DNA of 64,000 nt from Bacillota bacterium. GTDB taxonomy: Bacteria; Bacillota; Bacilli; Alicyclobacillales; SLC66. Of the stretch, positions 1 through 9,687 are shown in pieces. The notes under the pieces are model-generated. The model saw only the letters and a program-made list of their open reading frames with translations. It did not search any database and was not told the DNA's origin. How positions within the stretch are numbered: the stretch's first letter is position 1; each line of letters starts with the position of its first letter. The translations under genes and the position numbers were made by a program. The stretch covers positions 87,812 to 151,811 of the forward strand of contig JAJZCW010000004.1 in assembly GCA_021828865.1 (NCBI GenBank), in the 5' to 3' direction.

Positions 1-9
1 TCTACTTTT

Positions 10-1467
10 TTATTCCCGATACGCCTCTTCTTCCACTAAAGCCCAGTACCCCACTACCTTTTCTCCTACCTTGATCACAGTGATTGTACATGCTGCAACC
101 CATATCTGACCGGAAGATTTTTTATTAATAAAACGCCCTTCCCAATAGCCCTCTTCCAACAGTGCACGAATCAAAGAATCGTAGACTATTGCGTTGTTAT
201 GGGAAGGAGATGCCAGCATTCTGGGTTTATTCCCTATCAGTTCTGCACGTGAATATCCAGTAATCCGTTCATAAACGGGGTTTACCTCAATGATTCGATG
301 CCTTTCATCCGTTAACACAAACCCCTTCGGAGTTCTTTCCATAATTTGTTTAAATGCGTCTCCCACCCATTGCAAGCGCTTTTCTTCCACTTCAACAGGT
401 GATTTTTCGTCAATGTCCCACACTACCTTGTTTTTATTGGTGCGCTTTCCCAAAAGCAATGCTTTGTCTGCTACTGCAATCAGTTCCTCGTTCAGTGTGC
501 CAAAGGTGGCACCGATGGTGGCACGCAAATAATAAGGCTCAGGATTACCACTTATATAAACAGGAGCAGTAATCAGATGATGGTGGATTTTTTCAGCCGC
601 ACCTTTTATATCACGATGGTCATGCTCCATCAGCAAAACGACAAACTCATCACCTCCCCATCGGATCACTGCATCTTTTTCCTCGATACTTCGCTCCAAA
701 CGGTGTGCCACTTCAATTAAGAGGCGATCGCCAAGTTCATGACCAAACGTGTCATTCACGTACTTGAATTCATCTAGATCCACCATCAATGCGGCTCCTG
801 ATACAGCAGCTTGATGATGTAATAACCATGACTCATATCCGCGACGGTTTAAGAGCCCTGTCAACGAATCTTCATTACGTTCTCGAAGCACCGTTTCACG
901 ATGTAGTCGTTCATTCACATAGGTAATAAAAGGAAGAAGCACCGTCAATAGTTGTAGCAGGTTGATTGCCGTTCCAAACGGTCCCTGCAGATGCAACCAT
1001 GGTGCCAGGGCAGCAAGAGCCAGCAATGTGTAGATTCCCCATATGGGAGACCTTCGAATAGAGACAGCAACAAAAGCCAACCCTTCCGTGAGCAGAAGAA
1101 TCACCCATAAAATGATTTCATAGTGTTTCCAACCAGAAAACAATAAAAATTGAAGTCCCTGCAAAAGAACAGCGAGCAGCATTGGATAAGCAAATTTTTT
1201 ATGTAGGTGTCTTTGCAAATCCATTAAAGTGATGGTAAGCACAATATAAACGCTCAAGCTTGGCATCGCGATGAACCAGTTCCAAATCCATAGTCCCGCA
1301 ATAGGTGCAGTAAATTCAATGTATACCCAAATAATATCCGGTATTTTATTTAAGTATTTCCATCTTCTTAAATGAACAATTAATTCCCAAAAACCGATGA
1401 TACCGGCTGATATCCAGATGGCCTGCACCACGGCATTTACATCAATATAAATCCCCTTCACTGTCAC
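10..1467 (-). CDS. membrane GGDEF diguanylate cyclase with C-terminal PAS domain
   Basis: This is a predicted inner-membrane enzyme that makes c-di-GMP from two GTP. The first ~190 of 485 residues are hydrophobic and form several membrane helices. A GGDEF domain follows, opening with LTGLLNRRGYESW and carrying an intact GGDEF active-site motif in RWGGDEFVVLL near residue 272. The four residues five positions before GGDEF read EEKD rather than RxxD, so the usual inhibitory I-site appears absent and product feedback may be weak. A PAS domain (ITGYSRAELIGNKP, then an NKKSSGQIW segment) occupies roughly residues 365-485. PAS after GGDEF is the reverse of the commonest order. The start is GTG. The membrane part resembles no sensor family I can name, so the input signal is unknown. 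It stands alone on the minus strand, divergent from the lipid kinase gene. Confidence 0.9.
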   Translation of the reverse strand: MTVKGIYIDVNAVVQAIWISAGIIGFWELIVHLRRWKYLNKIPDIIWVYIEFTAPIAGLWIWNWFIAMPSLSVYIVLTITLMDLQRHLHKKFAYPMLLAVLLQGLQFLLFSGWKHYEIILWVILLLTEGLAFVAVSIRRSPIWGIYTLLALAALAPWLHLQGPFGTAINLLQLLTVLLPFITYVNERLHRETVLRERNEDSLTGLLNRRGYESWLLHHQAAVSGAALMVDLDEFKYVNDTFGHELGDRLLIEVAHRLERSIEEKDAVIRWGGDEFVVLLMEHDHRDIKGAAEKIHHHLITAPVYISGNPEPYYLRATIGATFGTLNEELIAVADKALLLGKRTNKNKVVWDIDEKSPVEVEEKRLQWVGDAFKQIMERTPKGFVLTDERHRIIEVNPVYERITGYSRAELIGNKPRMLASPSHNNAIVYDSLIRALLEEGYWEGRFINKKSSGQIWVAACTITVIKVGEKVVGYWALVEEEAYRE

Positions 1468-1640
1468 CGGATCAGCATCCTCTTATCCATTGAAGATTGA
1501 TTATCTTACCTCCCATCCTACCTTTTTGGAATATAAAATAAAAGTTTTGTTGACAAGTTTGTAGCATAACCAGCAAAATGGAATGAGCAATATCATCAGT
1601 TTATATTCAGCTTATTAACGATTCAATAAGGGGTTCATCA

Positions 1641-2522
1641 ATGAACACGTTATTTATAGTCAATCCTGCAGCAGGTCGCGGTAAATGTTTTCGTATATGG
1701 ACACGTTTTGAGGAAGTCTTGCAGGAAAAAGCTACTTTCCCTTATGCCATCCGTTTGACAAGAAACAAAGGTGATGCAAAAAAGTTTTCCGCCACCGCAT
1801 TGCAGGAAGGATTTGAAAGAATCATTTCCGTTGGTGGCGATGGTACTCTGAACGAGATTGTGAATGGAGTAGCAACCTCTAAAATAGTATTAGGAATTCT
1901 TCCTTTTGGCACAGGTAATGATTTGGCCCACGCGCTGAACCTGAGAAAAGATTTTAATCAAATGATGAAAGCGCTTGTCTCCCCTACCATCAAAAACATT
2001 GACCTTGTGAAAATCAACCAAGATTATTTTATCAATGCATCCGGCATCGGAATCGACGGCAATGTAGTGAAGCATATTGAAAGTCGACCGATGATAAAAA
2101 AATTTGGTAAAATAGGCTATATGTTAAGCGCTTTTCAAACACTAATGAAGTATCATCCGATAAAATTGAATGTGACTATTGATGATGAGAATCGCGTATT
2201 ATCTAACGTATGGATTTTTGCGATGGCGAATGGCCCCTATTTTGGTGGTGGCATGAAGATTTGTCCTGATGCCAGTCTCACCGATGGCTTATTGGATCTA
2301 TGCATGGTACAAAATCTAACCAAACTCAGATTTATACAGTTATTTCCTCTCATTTATTCCGGACGCCATATACAACAACATCAATACGTCACCACACTCA
2401 AGGCAAAAAAAGTAACACTTGAATCTTCCACTCATTTAATACTGCAAATGGATGGCGAAATCAAGGAATCACCTAGCGTGACGGTGGAAGTGATTCCAGG
2501 TTCCATACAATTAATCACATAA
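1641..2522 (+). CDS. diacylglycerol/YegS-type lipid kinase
   Basis: This is an ATP-dependent lipid kinase of the DAGK_cat family (DgkB, YegS, BmrU and relatives). Members phosphorylate diacylglycerol or a related lipid at the membrane's inner face. The N-terminus has the typical IVNPAAGRG motif, and GGDGTLNEIVNG, the nucleotide-binding signature, lies near residue 65, followed by GILPFGTGNDLA. The length (293 aa) is normal for the family. ATG is preceded by AATAAGGGG. The gene is followed after 15 bp by a HAD phosphatase, so the two are probably co-transcribed. In Bacillus relatives such a kinase often lies beside a multidrug transporter gene; here the exporter pair is adjacent but convergent. 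The exact lipid substrate cannot be told from sequence. Confidence 0.9.
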   Translation: MNTLFIVNPAAGRGKCFRIWTRFEEVLQEKATFPYAIRLTRNKGDAKKFSATALQEGFERIISVGGDGTLNEIVNGVATSKIVLGILPFGTGNDLAHALNLRKDFNQMMKALVSPTIKNIDLVKINQDYFINASGIGIDGNVVKHIESRPMIKKFGKIGYMLSAFQTLMKYHPIKLNVTIDDENRVLSNVWIFAMANGPYFGGGMKICPDASLTDGLLDLCMVQNLTKLRFIQLFPLIYSGRHIQQHQYVTTLKAKKVTLESSTHLILQMDGEIKESPSVTVEVIPGSIQLIT

Positions 2523-2537
2523 AAGAGAGGTTATCCA

Positions 2538-3395
2538 ATGATAGCACCTTGGTTGATTGCGCTTGATTTAGACGGTACTTTATTAAAAAAGGACCATACC
2601 ATTGGCGAGGCGACAAAAAAAGCCCTCCAGCAATCCATTGAGTCCGGACACATCGTGGCAATCGCCACAGGAAGACCACCGAGAGCGGCAAAGACTGCCT
2701 ATCAGGAACTTCAACTCACCACTCCGCTAATTGCGTTAAACGGCGCCTATATCCAATTTTCGGATCGACCAAATGATTGTAAAATGACCACCCTTTCACA
2801 GGATATCATTGAAGAAATCTCTCAAAAGGCCATCGCATTAGGAAGTCGTGGAATCCTGGCTGAACTGGGTACCCATTGTGTCATTCGTCAAAATGAACCA
2901 CCCCTATTAATGGACGAAGAACACGAGCAGTTTTTTTATGATGCGGTTGTATCAGAAACGCCTGAAGAGCCAGCCATTTACCAGTCACTTGAAACTCCTT
3001 GGCCAGGTAATGCTTTTTCCCTGTTAATTCAACTGCCACGAGTTTGGCATCAGGAGATCCATGATTGGTTAGAAGCCAAATGGCCCCATCAATTGTATAT
3101 GAGATCATGGCGAAAACCGTTTGATGTGATTGAAGTCATGTCCCAACATGTCAGTAAAGCTACCGGCCTAATGGAAATCCAGCGTCATTATCAGATAAAA
3201 GCGGACCACATCATTGCTTTTGGGGATGAGATGAATGACCTGGAGATGTTTCGCTATGCCGCTATCGGCGTAGCTATGGGCAATGCCAATCCACAATTGT
3301 TGCCCTATGCTACGCATGTGACCGAGGATTGTGAGAATGACGGCATTGCCGCTTACTTAAACCAGCGATTTTTTCCTTCTGATTCTTTATGCTAG
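2538..3395 (+). CDS. Cof-type HAD-superfamily sugar-phosphate phosphatase
   Basis: This is a cytosolic magnesium-dependent phosphatase of the HAD IIB (Cof) subfamily. These enzymes dephosphorylate sugar phosphates, pyridoxal phosphate or nucleotides. Motif I is DLDGTLL at residues ~10-16, motif II is the ATGRPP segment, and the C-terminal motif III/IV region reads IIAFGDEMNDLEMF. This is followed by GVAMGNANPQL, the usual Cof ending. The length (285 aa) matches the subfamily. It begins 15 bp after the lipid kinase behind AGAGAGG. Its last 9 bases overlap the end of the convergent ABC transporter gene. Substrate unknown. Confidence 0.88.
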   Translation: MIAPWLIALDLDGTLLKKDHTIGEATKKALQQSIESGHIVAIATGRPPRAAKTAYQELQLTTPLIALNGAYIQFSDRPNDCKMTTLSQDIIEEISQKAIALGSRGILAELGTHCVIRQNEPPLLMDEEHEQFFYDAVVSETPEEPAIYQSLETPWPGNAFSLLIQLPRVWHQEIHDWLEAKWPHQLYMRSWRKPFDVIEVMSQHVSKATGLMEIQRHYQIKADHIIAFGDEMNDLEMFRYAAIGVAMGNANPQLLPYATHVTEDCENDGIAAYLNQRFFPSDSLC

Positions 3396-5150
3396 TACTT
3401 CCACTCCCGCATTTTCATATAATGCTGCATAGACGCCGCGCATGCGCAATAATTGATCATGACTCCCATATTCCACCACTTGTCCGTGGTCCATCACGAG
3501 AATCACATCCGCATGACGTACCGTTGACAACCGATGGGCGATAACAAGGGTGGTTCTGGACTCCGTTAGCCTGGATAAGCCGTTTTGCACCATCTCTTCT
3601 GTCTGACTGTCCAAACTGGCAGTGGCTTCATCCAAAATTAATACTCTGGGGTTTAATGCCACCATTCTGGCAAAAGACAATAACTGCCTTTCCCCCATCG
3701 AAATGTTGGCCCCTTTGGCGTACAGCCAGGTCTGATAACCGTCTGGCATTCGCTCAATCAACGGATGGATCCCCACCGCCTTCGCAGCATTAAAAACAGT
3801 TTCATCACTGATGTCTGACCGAAACATCCGTATGTTATCCGAGATGGTGCCAGTGAAAAGTTGGAGGTCCTGTTGGACCATGCCGATATACTGATGGAGA
3901 TCCGTTAATGACATTTGCCGGATGTCCACGCCATCAAGCATGATAGTCCCGGAATCGGGATCATAAAGCCTTGTCAAAAGACTCATGATCGTACTTTTGC
4001 CCGCGCCAGTTGCCCCGACTACACCAACGAATTGGCCAGGTTTAATTACAAAAGAAACCTTCTTCAAAATAGGTTCCCCTTGGTGATAGGAAAATTCCAC
4101 ATCCTGGAATTCAATTTGACCTTTCGGATCCTGCATTAATACTGGTGCCACTGGTTCCTGGATCTTTGATTCCACCATTAATACTTTCCCAATGCGATCC
4201 GCCGCCACCATGGAGGATTGTAGCGTATTCCACTGTTGAGTAATGGAATTGATCGGCTGGAAAAATTTTTGAATATAACTGATAAACGCATACAAGGTGC
4301 CAAAGAGAATCACTTTATGCAGTACTGCGCCACCACCGATAAACACCACAGCGGCCACGGCCAGATTCCCCAACAGTTCAAGCACCCTATTGAAAATTAC
4401 GGAAATTCCATACTCATTTACATTGGCTTTGCGATGAAGTGAATTGAGCGTCTCAAAGCGATCAGCCTGCTGATCTTCCTGATGAAAGATTTGAATAATG
4501 CGCATTCCGGCCAAATTTTCCGCAAGAAACGCTACAATATTCGAGAGGCGCGTTCTCGTTGCCTGATAGGCATTACGTAGCCAATTGCGAAACAGCAAAG
4601 ATATTCCAAAAATAATGGGGATGACCGTCATGCATTCCCAGGCGATGCGTACATCAAGTTCGAACATGGCAATCACGATCATGACAATGGAAAGACCATC
4701 GCGAATCATACTGAGGAAAAATTGGGTAAAAAACTGACTGACTGTTTCTGTATCACTCGAAATATTGGTCACTAGACGACCGATGGCGTGATGATCAAAA
4801 AAGTCCATTCCTTGATGTTCAATATGAGAAAATAACTCAATACGAATTTGTCGGATGACTCGTTGGCCGGTATATTGCAAAAGAAGCATCTGCGAGATAT
4901 TGGAAAACACGCCAAGTATCACAATTCCCACATAGATGCCGCCGATAATGAACACACCATGTAAATTGGGGTGCGGTACGGATATGTCACTGTCGATAGC
5001 CACCTTGACCAAGTACGGTTGCAAGACACTCGTTGCATTGAAGATGACCACCAGCAAAAAGACTCCGAGAAACTGGACTGTGTAAGGTCTTGCGTATGGA
5101 AGCAGTCTCAACAGGCTATGAATGTTGTTCTGGTTGCCTTGCTTTTTCAC
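3387..5150 (-). CDS. ABC exporter half-transporter, second subunit (BmrD/YheH-like)
   Basis: This is one subunit of a probable heterodimeric ABC exporter that moves drugs or other hydrophobic compounds out of the cell. Residues 1-320 form the six-helix membrane domain and the rest the nucleotide-binding domain. Walker A is GATGAGKST and Walker B VLILDEATASLD keeps the catalytic glutamate. The signature is the non-canonical SMGERQLLSFARM instead of LSGGQ. The partner upstream has the opposite pattern (good signature, altered glutamate), so together they would make one canonical and one degenerate ATP site, as in BmrCD-type exporters. The GTG start overlaps the partner's TGA (GTGA), indicating translational coupling. 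Substrate not predictable. Confidence 0.92.
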   Translation of the reverse strand: MKKQGNQNNIHSLLRLLPYARPYTVQFLGVFLLVVIFNATSVLQPYLVKVAIDSDISVPHPNLHGVFIIGGIYVGIVILGVFSNISQMLLLQYTGQRVIRQIRIELFSHIEHQGMDFFDHHAIGRLVTNISSDTETVSQFFTQFFLSMIRDGLSIVMIVIAMFELDVRIAWECMTVIPIIFGISLLFRNWLRNAYQATRTRLSNIVAFLAENLAGMRIIQIFHQEDQQADRFETLNSLHRKANVNEYGISVIFNRVLELLGNLAVAAVVFIGGGAVLHKVILFGTLYAFISYIQKFFQPINSITQQWNTLQSSMVAADRIGKVLMVESKIQEPVAPVLMQDPKGQIEFQDVEFSYHQGEPILKKVSFVIKPGQFVGVVGATGAGKSTIMSLLTRLYDPDSGTIMLDGVDIRQMSLTDLHQYIGMVQQDLQLFTGTISDNIRMFRSDISDETVFNAAKAVGIHPLIERMPDGYQTWLYAKGANISMGERQLLSFARMVALNPRVLILDEATASLDSQTEEMVQNGLSRLTESRTTLVIAHRLSTVRHADVILVMDHGQVVEYGSHDQLLRMRGVYAALYENAGVEVLA

Positions 5151-6895
5151 GACAATTCTTCTCCTTCAGATTGCAGACGCCATATATCCGAATAAATTCC
5201 ATTATTCTTCAAAAGCGTAGCGTGCGTGCCACGTTCATGAATTTGGCCTTTATCCAAAACCACGATATGATCCGCATGACGAACCGCAGACAAACGATGT
5301 GCCACAATGATCGTCGTCTTCCCTTCCCGCAACTCACGAATCCGTTCGATGATTTTTTTCTCGGTTATCATGTCCACGGCGGACAGACTATCATCCAAGA
5401 TCAGCACTGCGGCATCTTTAATAAAAGCGCGCGCCATTGCAGTGCGCTGTTTTTGACCACCAGAGAGTGCGATTCCCCGTTCACCGATTTCCGTATCAAA
5501 TTGTTTGCTGAATCCCATGATGTCTTCATAGATATGAGCATCCTTGGAAGTGATTTCAATCTCTTCAAATTGAGGGTCTTTTTTACCGAAGCCAATGTTC
5601 TCTGCCACTTTTGCTGAAAACAAAAACCCATCCTGCGGCACGTAGGCAATCGCACGTCGTAAATCCGTCAACTTGATGGTTTTCACATCGAATCCATCTA
5701 GAAACACACTGTCGTCTGGCGGATTAAAGATTCTTGGCAACAAGTTGACTAAGGTGGTTTTTCCTGCACCTGTTCGCCCCACAATACCAAGAGTTTGACC
5801 TGCTTGTAAATGGATGTGGATCTGCTTGAGTACTGGTTCAGATGAATCGGGATAGGAGAAAGCATCCAGATCGATATTCACTTCACCCAACGCATGGCGA
5901 AGCGTTTTGGCGTTTTTTGCATCAATAATTTCAGGTGGTTCCATGAGCAAGGTGCGCAACCTCGCCATGGATGCTGATGCCCTTTGAAAGTTATTAATGA
6001 CAAAACCAATTTGCTGAAGGGGAGTGATGATCATAGTTAGATAGAGGGTAAAGGCCACAAACATTCCCAATTGAATCTGGTGGATGGCGGTCAGATATCC
6101 TCCATAAATCAGGGCGATCGCAAAGCTAAGTGAACCCATTAGCGGAATGAAGGACTGAAACAAGGCACTTCGTTTAAACACGTCCATCTGTCGATCGACA
6201 ATCGTATCCACCGTATTAGTAAATCGACCGACCTCAATGGACTCATTGCCAGTCGTTTTGATCAAACGGATCGAGGCGAGACTTTCTTCGCTCAAATCAG
6301 CCATACTTGACAGTGATTCCTGCACTTTGCGAGAAGCAAGCCGAATTCTCGGCCCCCACCATACAATGAAAAAAGGGACAAAAAGTAGCGGAATAATACT
6401 CGCGAGTGTCAACGTGACGCTAATGGTACTAAACGTCATCCAAAGTGTAGTAATCAAAAGAAAAATCGAATTGGTAAGGATATTCAAGCCACCAGACATT
6501 GCCTCGCGAACTGCGCGAACATCGTTCATGGCATGGTTGAGTAAATCTCCAACGCTACGCTTTCGAAAATACCCTGTGTGCAGCGTCTCCCAATGCAAAA
6601 ACATGCGTTTTCTCAGTTCAAATTCAAATTGGCGACCAATCTGACCATTTCGAAATTGGCCCAATCCATACAAGATCACATAGGCCACGCCGACTAACGC
6701 CAATAGCCACATGTAATGAAGGATTCCTGCCATCGTCAATCGACTACGACTGAGTGAATCCGTAAACTTCCCGATCAAATTGGGGAACTGGACCGTGACG
6801 ATTTCAGAGATGATGATCGATAGTAAGGAAAGCAAATACGCCCATTTTTTTCTCCATAAAAAATTTCGCAATATCAGTCGCGGATCATTTAGCAT
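5147..6895 (-). CDS. ABC exporter half-transporter, first subunit (BmrC/YheI-like)
   Basis: This is the partner of the downstream half-transporter. It has six membrane helices in residues ~1-310, then a nucleotide-binding domain with Walker A GRTGAGKTTL and canonical signature ALSGGQKQRT. Walker B is VLILDDSLSAVD, in which the catalytic glutamate is replaced by aspartate. That substitution is what is seen in the degenerate-site subunit of heterodimeric exporters such as B. subtilis BmrC. The length of 582 aa is normal. The gene ends in a GTGA overlap with the next subunit and starts 26 bp after a FliL-like gene on the same strand. No regulator or attenuator leader peptide was recognised upstream. 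Confidence 0.92.
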   Translation of the reverse strand: MLNDPRLILRNFLWRKKWAYLLSLLSIIISEIVTVQFPNLIGKFTDSLSRSRLTMAGILHYMWLLALVGVAYVILYGLGQFRNGQIGRQFEFELRKRMFLHWETLHTGYFRKRSVGDLLNHAMNDVRAVREAMSGGLNILTNSIFLLITTLWMTFSTISVTLTLASIIPLLFVPFFIVWWGPRIRLASRKVQESLSSMADLSEESLASIRLIKTTGNESIEVGRFTNTVDTIVDRQMDVFKRSALFQSFIPLMGSLSFAIALIYGGYLTAIHQIQLGMFVAFTLYLTMIITPLQQIGFVINNFQRASASMARLRTLLMEPPEIIDAKNAKTLRHALGEVNIDLDAFSYPDSSEPVLKQIHIHLQAGQTLGIVGRTGAGKTTLVNLLPRIFNPPDDSVFLDGFDVKTIKLTDLRRAIAYVPQDGFLFSAKVAENIGFGKKDPQFEEIEITSKDAHIYEDIMGFSKQFDTEIGERGIALSGGQKQRTAMARAFIKDAAVLILDDSLSAVDMITEKKIIERIRELREGKTTIIVAHRLSAVRHADHIVVLDKGQIHERGTHATLLKNNGIYSDIWRLQSEGEELS

Positions 6896-6921
6896 GACAA
6901 TTTCTCCAGATGAAAATAAGT

Positions 6922-7329
6922 TTATTGAACAATAAACTGTGTAAAATAGACAGCTGTGATTTTTCCAAACACACTGAGTGACTTCATCAGGTGTTGTTTT
7001 AAAAGTGTCAATCCATTTGGCAAGTTGATTTCTGATGAACTGGTATCGTTCAGTACACCAATTATGTCATTATTCACTTGAGCAGTACTGCTATTTAAGG
7101 TACTCATCGTCTTTTGGCTATCTGTTTGCAGCACGATGGTCGTCTGAATCATACTGTTATCAGATAAATTGGTGGTAAGCGATGGAACCGTGTATTGCAA
7201 CGCCTGCAATTGAGTAGGAGTCAGCACTATTTTTTTCTTCGTGTGTGGACTGGTGATATAGATCACACTGACCACCAGGATGACGGCAAGAACGCCAGCT
7301 GAAATCATCACCCATAGCCATTTTTTCAT
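6922..7329 (-). CDS. orphan FliL-like flagellar basal-body associated protein
   Basis: A 135-aa single-pass membrane protein of FliL type. FliL sits near the flagellar stator and affects torque. A short basic N-terminus is followed by one membrane helix (residues ~5-27) and a periplasm-side domain. That domain has the family pattern LQYTVPSLTTNL, then TIVLQTDSQKT, and ends in KITAVYFTQFIVQ, matching FliL's usual closing strand. No other flagellar gene is nearby, which is unusual because fliL normally sits in the large fli operon. It lies 26 bp upstream of the ABC exporter pair and could be co-transcribed with it. A second FliL copy elsewhere in the genome would be expected. The family assignment is fairly secure; a flagellar role is inference. 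Confidence 0.72.
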   Translation of the reverse strand: MKKWLWVMISAGVLAVILVVSVIYITSPHTKKKIVLTPTQLQALQYTVPSLTTNLSDNSMIQTTIVLQTDSQKTMSTLNSSTAQVNNDIIGVLNDTSSSEINLPNGLTLLKQHLMKSLSVFGKITAVYFTQFIVQ

Positions 7330-7653
7330 GGGTATATCCCTCTTTCTTTGGACAATAACACTATTTTAACTGGAATGATTAAAAGATAAAATGGCATAAC
7401 CAATATTTCGCATATCGAATTTTCTCTGTCAAGTAATAAAAATATAATGATTTACTAAAAGGTAAATAATTGTAATTTAACTCTTGATATTAGTGATGTT
7501 CGACCCCTCTATTTCCATCAAAAACCACAAAAAACCTTGTTGAATCACCAAAAAATAAGCGGATCGCCATATTCATCTAGACACCTGCGGTGACTGCATC
7601 CACCATCTTCCCATACTATTCAAGTAAGAACGGGAAGGGTGGTGAAATTCACC
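7330..7653. other. AT-rich intergenic stretch without recognisable gene
   Basis: About 320 bp between the FliL-like gene and a small membrane-protein gene. I see AT-rich sequence likely to hold the promoters of both flanking genes, but no convincing complete promoter, repeat or RNA element. Confidence 0.5.
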
Positions 7654-7782
7654 ATGTATGACGGTGGCGTATTCGGAGGATACACGCGCTGGGCTGTTGT
7701 ATTCCTCATCATTTTCGTGCTCTTTATGCTGCTCGTTCCTTATGGGACAAAAGAAGTGTGCCAAACGGTTCCTGTTTATTAA
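7654..7782 (+). CDS. small single-pass membrane protein, YjcZ-like
   Basis: A 42-residue protein starting MYDGGVFGGY and ending CQTVPVY, with one hydrophobic helix of ~18 residues (WAVVFLIIFVLFMLLV). A glycine/tyrosine-rich head followed by a valine/isoleucine/leucine helix resembles the tiny YjcZ-type sporulation proteins of Bacillales. Those end just after the helix, whereas this one has an extra ~13-residue polar tail with a cysteine. The putative ribosome site GGGTGG lies 9-15 bases before the ATG. A perfect 11-bp hairpin begins 8 bp after the stop. No homology search was possible, so the family link rests on overall architecture. Confidence 0.5.
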   Translation: MYDGGVFGGYTRWAVVFLIIFVLFMLLVPYGTKEVCQTVPVY

Positions 7783-7789
7783 TAGGTTA

Positions 7790-7818
7790 GGGGAAGAGAG
7801 CAGAACACTCTCTTCCCC
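7790..7818. terminator. 11-bp hairpin between convergent genes
   Basis: GGGGAAGAGAG (7790-7800) and its exact complement (7808-7818) flank a 7-nt loop. It lies between the small membrane-protein gene and typA, which converge. Neither side has a strong U-run, so termination efficiency is uncertain, but position and stem strength suit a shared terminator. Confidence 0.6.
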
Positions 7819-7826
7819 AGTGTTTA

Positions 7827-9650
7827 CTATTCGGCAGAACCTGAAGACCTTTTTTGCGCTTTGTCGCGTTCACCTTTTTTCAATATTTTCTTGCGTAAGC
7901 GGATATTTTTTGGCGTTACTTCACAGAATTCATCATCAGCCAAAAACTCAATCGCAGCTTCGAGCGACAACGTTCTTGGCGTCTTTAACCTTGTCGTCTC
8001 TTCTTTGGTCGCAGAGCGGACGTTGCTCATGTGCTTTTCCCGACAAGCATTAACCACCAGATCATTTTCTCGAGAATGAATACCGATGATCATTCCTTCG
8101 TATACTTCGACCCCTGGTGAAATAAAAAGAATGCCTCGTTCTTCAATGGACTGAATGGCATAAGCAGTGGAAGTTCCCGCCTCAGTAGCGATTAACACCC
8201 CGCTTTTACGATCGATGATTTCCCCTTTAAAAGGTTCGTACCGCAAAAATGTATGATGCATGGTGCCATAGCCCCTTGTCGCCGTTAACAGTTCGGAGCG
8301 AAATCCAATCAATCCCCTTGCAGGAACATGGAACTCCAACCGGACGGAGGAAGGTGCATTGATCATCTGAACCAATTCTCCTCGTCTGCCTCCAAGGTTT
8401 TCCATCACGGTTCCCACGTGCTCTTCTGGAACATCCACCACTACGTGTTCAATCGGTTCGAGCAGATTATTCTCCTCATCTCGCTTGTAGATGACGCGCG
8501 GTTTGGATACCTGCATCTCATACCCTTCCCTGCGCATGGTCTCAATCAGGATGGATAAATGCAGTTCTCCTCTTCCCGAGACCAAAAACGCATCAGGTGA
8601 ATCGGTGTCTTCGACGCGCAAACTCACGTCTTTTTCAAGCTCTGAGTAAAGCCGCGAACGCAGTTTCCTCGAAGTAACGTGTGCGCCTTCCCTTCCGGCA
8701 AAAGGACTGTCATTGACCACAAAGGTCATTTGCAGCGATGGCTCCTCAATCGGAATGGAAGGAAGAAGTTCCTGTGTATTGACGTCTGCCACCGTGTCTC
8801 CCACTGAAAGATCACCCAGCCCCGCAATGGCCACAATATCGCCGGCACTAGCGCGCTCCAGTTCCACCCTGCGAAGACCGCGGAATCCGTATAGTTTGGT
8901 GACGCGATGGTTGCTCACCTCACCAGTTGGTTTCAACAACGCCACCGATTGTCCCACTTGAATGGTCCCTCTGACAATCCTGCCTATGCCAATGCGCCCC
9001 AAGAATTCACTGTAATCGAGAATACTCGCTTGCCACTGTAATGGAGCCTCTGGATCGCCTTTTGGCGAGGGTATTTCATTGATAATCGTTTCGATTAACG
9101 GCCTGAAATCAGGATTAGGTTGGTCCAGATCAAGTGTGGCCGTGCCATTAATCGCTGACGCGTAAATGACGGGAAAATCAATTTGCTCTTCCGTTGCACC
9201 AAGGTCAATAAACAAATCCAACACTTCGTCAATCACCTCAAGTGGCCTTGCATTGGGGCGGTCCACTTTATTGATGACCACGATGGGAACCAGATTCTGT
9301 TCCAGTGCTTTACGGAGCACAAACCTCGTTTGTGGCATACAGCCTTCAAACGCGTCAACAAGCAGCAACACGCCATCGACCATTTGAAGAATGCGTTCCA
9401 CTTCTCCACTAAAGTCGGCATGTCCAGGGGTATCGACGATGTTAATCAGATGTTCTTCGTATTGAATGGCTGTGTTTTTTGCAAGAATGGTGATGCCACG
9501 TTCGCTTTCCAGTTCATTGGAATCGAGCGCACGCTCTGTAATCGATTCGTTGCTCCGGTAAATGCCGGATTGAACAAATAACTGATCGACCAGTGTTGTT
9601 TTTCCATGATCAACGTGAGCAATGATCGCGATATTACGCAAATGTTTCAC
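7827..9650 (-). CDS. typA: translational GTPase TypA/BipA
   Basis: This ribosome-associated GTPase is involved in 50S assembly and in stress and low-temperature growth. The N-terminal G domain has AHVDHGKTTL (G1), an ERGITI segment (G2), DTPGHADF (G3) and NKVD (G4). It is followed by EF-G-like domains II, III and V and a lysine/arginine-rich C-terminal tail. The length of 607 aa is normal. ATG start. It is monocistronic, converges with a small membrane-protein gene and diverges from an MFS gene. A plausible extended -10 promoter lies ~40 bp upstream. Confidence 0.97.
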   Translation of the reverse strand: MKHLRNIAIIAHVDHGKTTLVDQLFVQSGIYRSNESITERALDSNELESERGITILAKNTAIQYEEHLINIVDTPGHADFSGEVERILQMVDGVLLLVDAFEGCMPQTRFVLRKALEQNLVPIVVINKVDRPNARPLEVIDEVLDLFIDLGATEEQIDFPVIYASAINGTATLDLDQPNPDFRPLIETIINEIPSPKGDPEAPLQWQASILDYSEFLGRIGIGRIVRGTIQVGQSVALLKPTGEVSNHRVTKLYGFRGLRRVELERASAGDIVAIAGLGDLSVGDTVADVNTQELLPSIPIEEPSLQMTFVVNDSPFAGREGAHVTSRKLRSRLYSELEKDVSLRVEDTDSPDAFLVSGRGELHLSILIETMRREGYEMQVSKPRVIYKRDEENNLLEPIEHVVVDVPEEHVGTVMENLGGRRGELVQMINAPSSVRLEFHVPARGLIGFRSELLTATRGYGTMHHTFLRYEPFKGEIIDRKSGVLIATEAGTSTAYAIQSIEERGILFISPGVEVYEGMIIGIHSRENDLVVNACREKHMSNVRSATKEETTRLKTPRTLSLEAAIEFLADDEFCEVTPKNIRLRKKILKKGERDKAQKRSSGSAE

Positions 9651-9687
9651 TTAATTTGCCTGCCTTTTCATTTTAGATTGACGTTTC

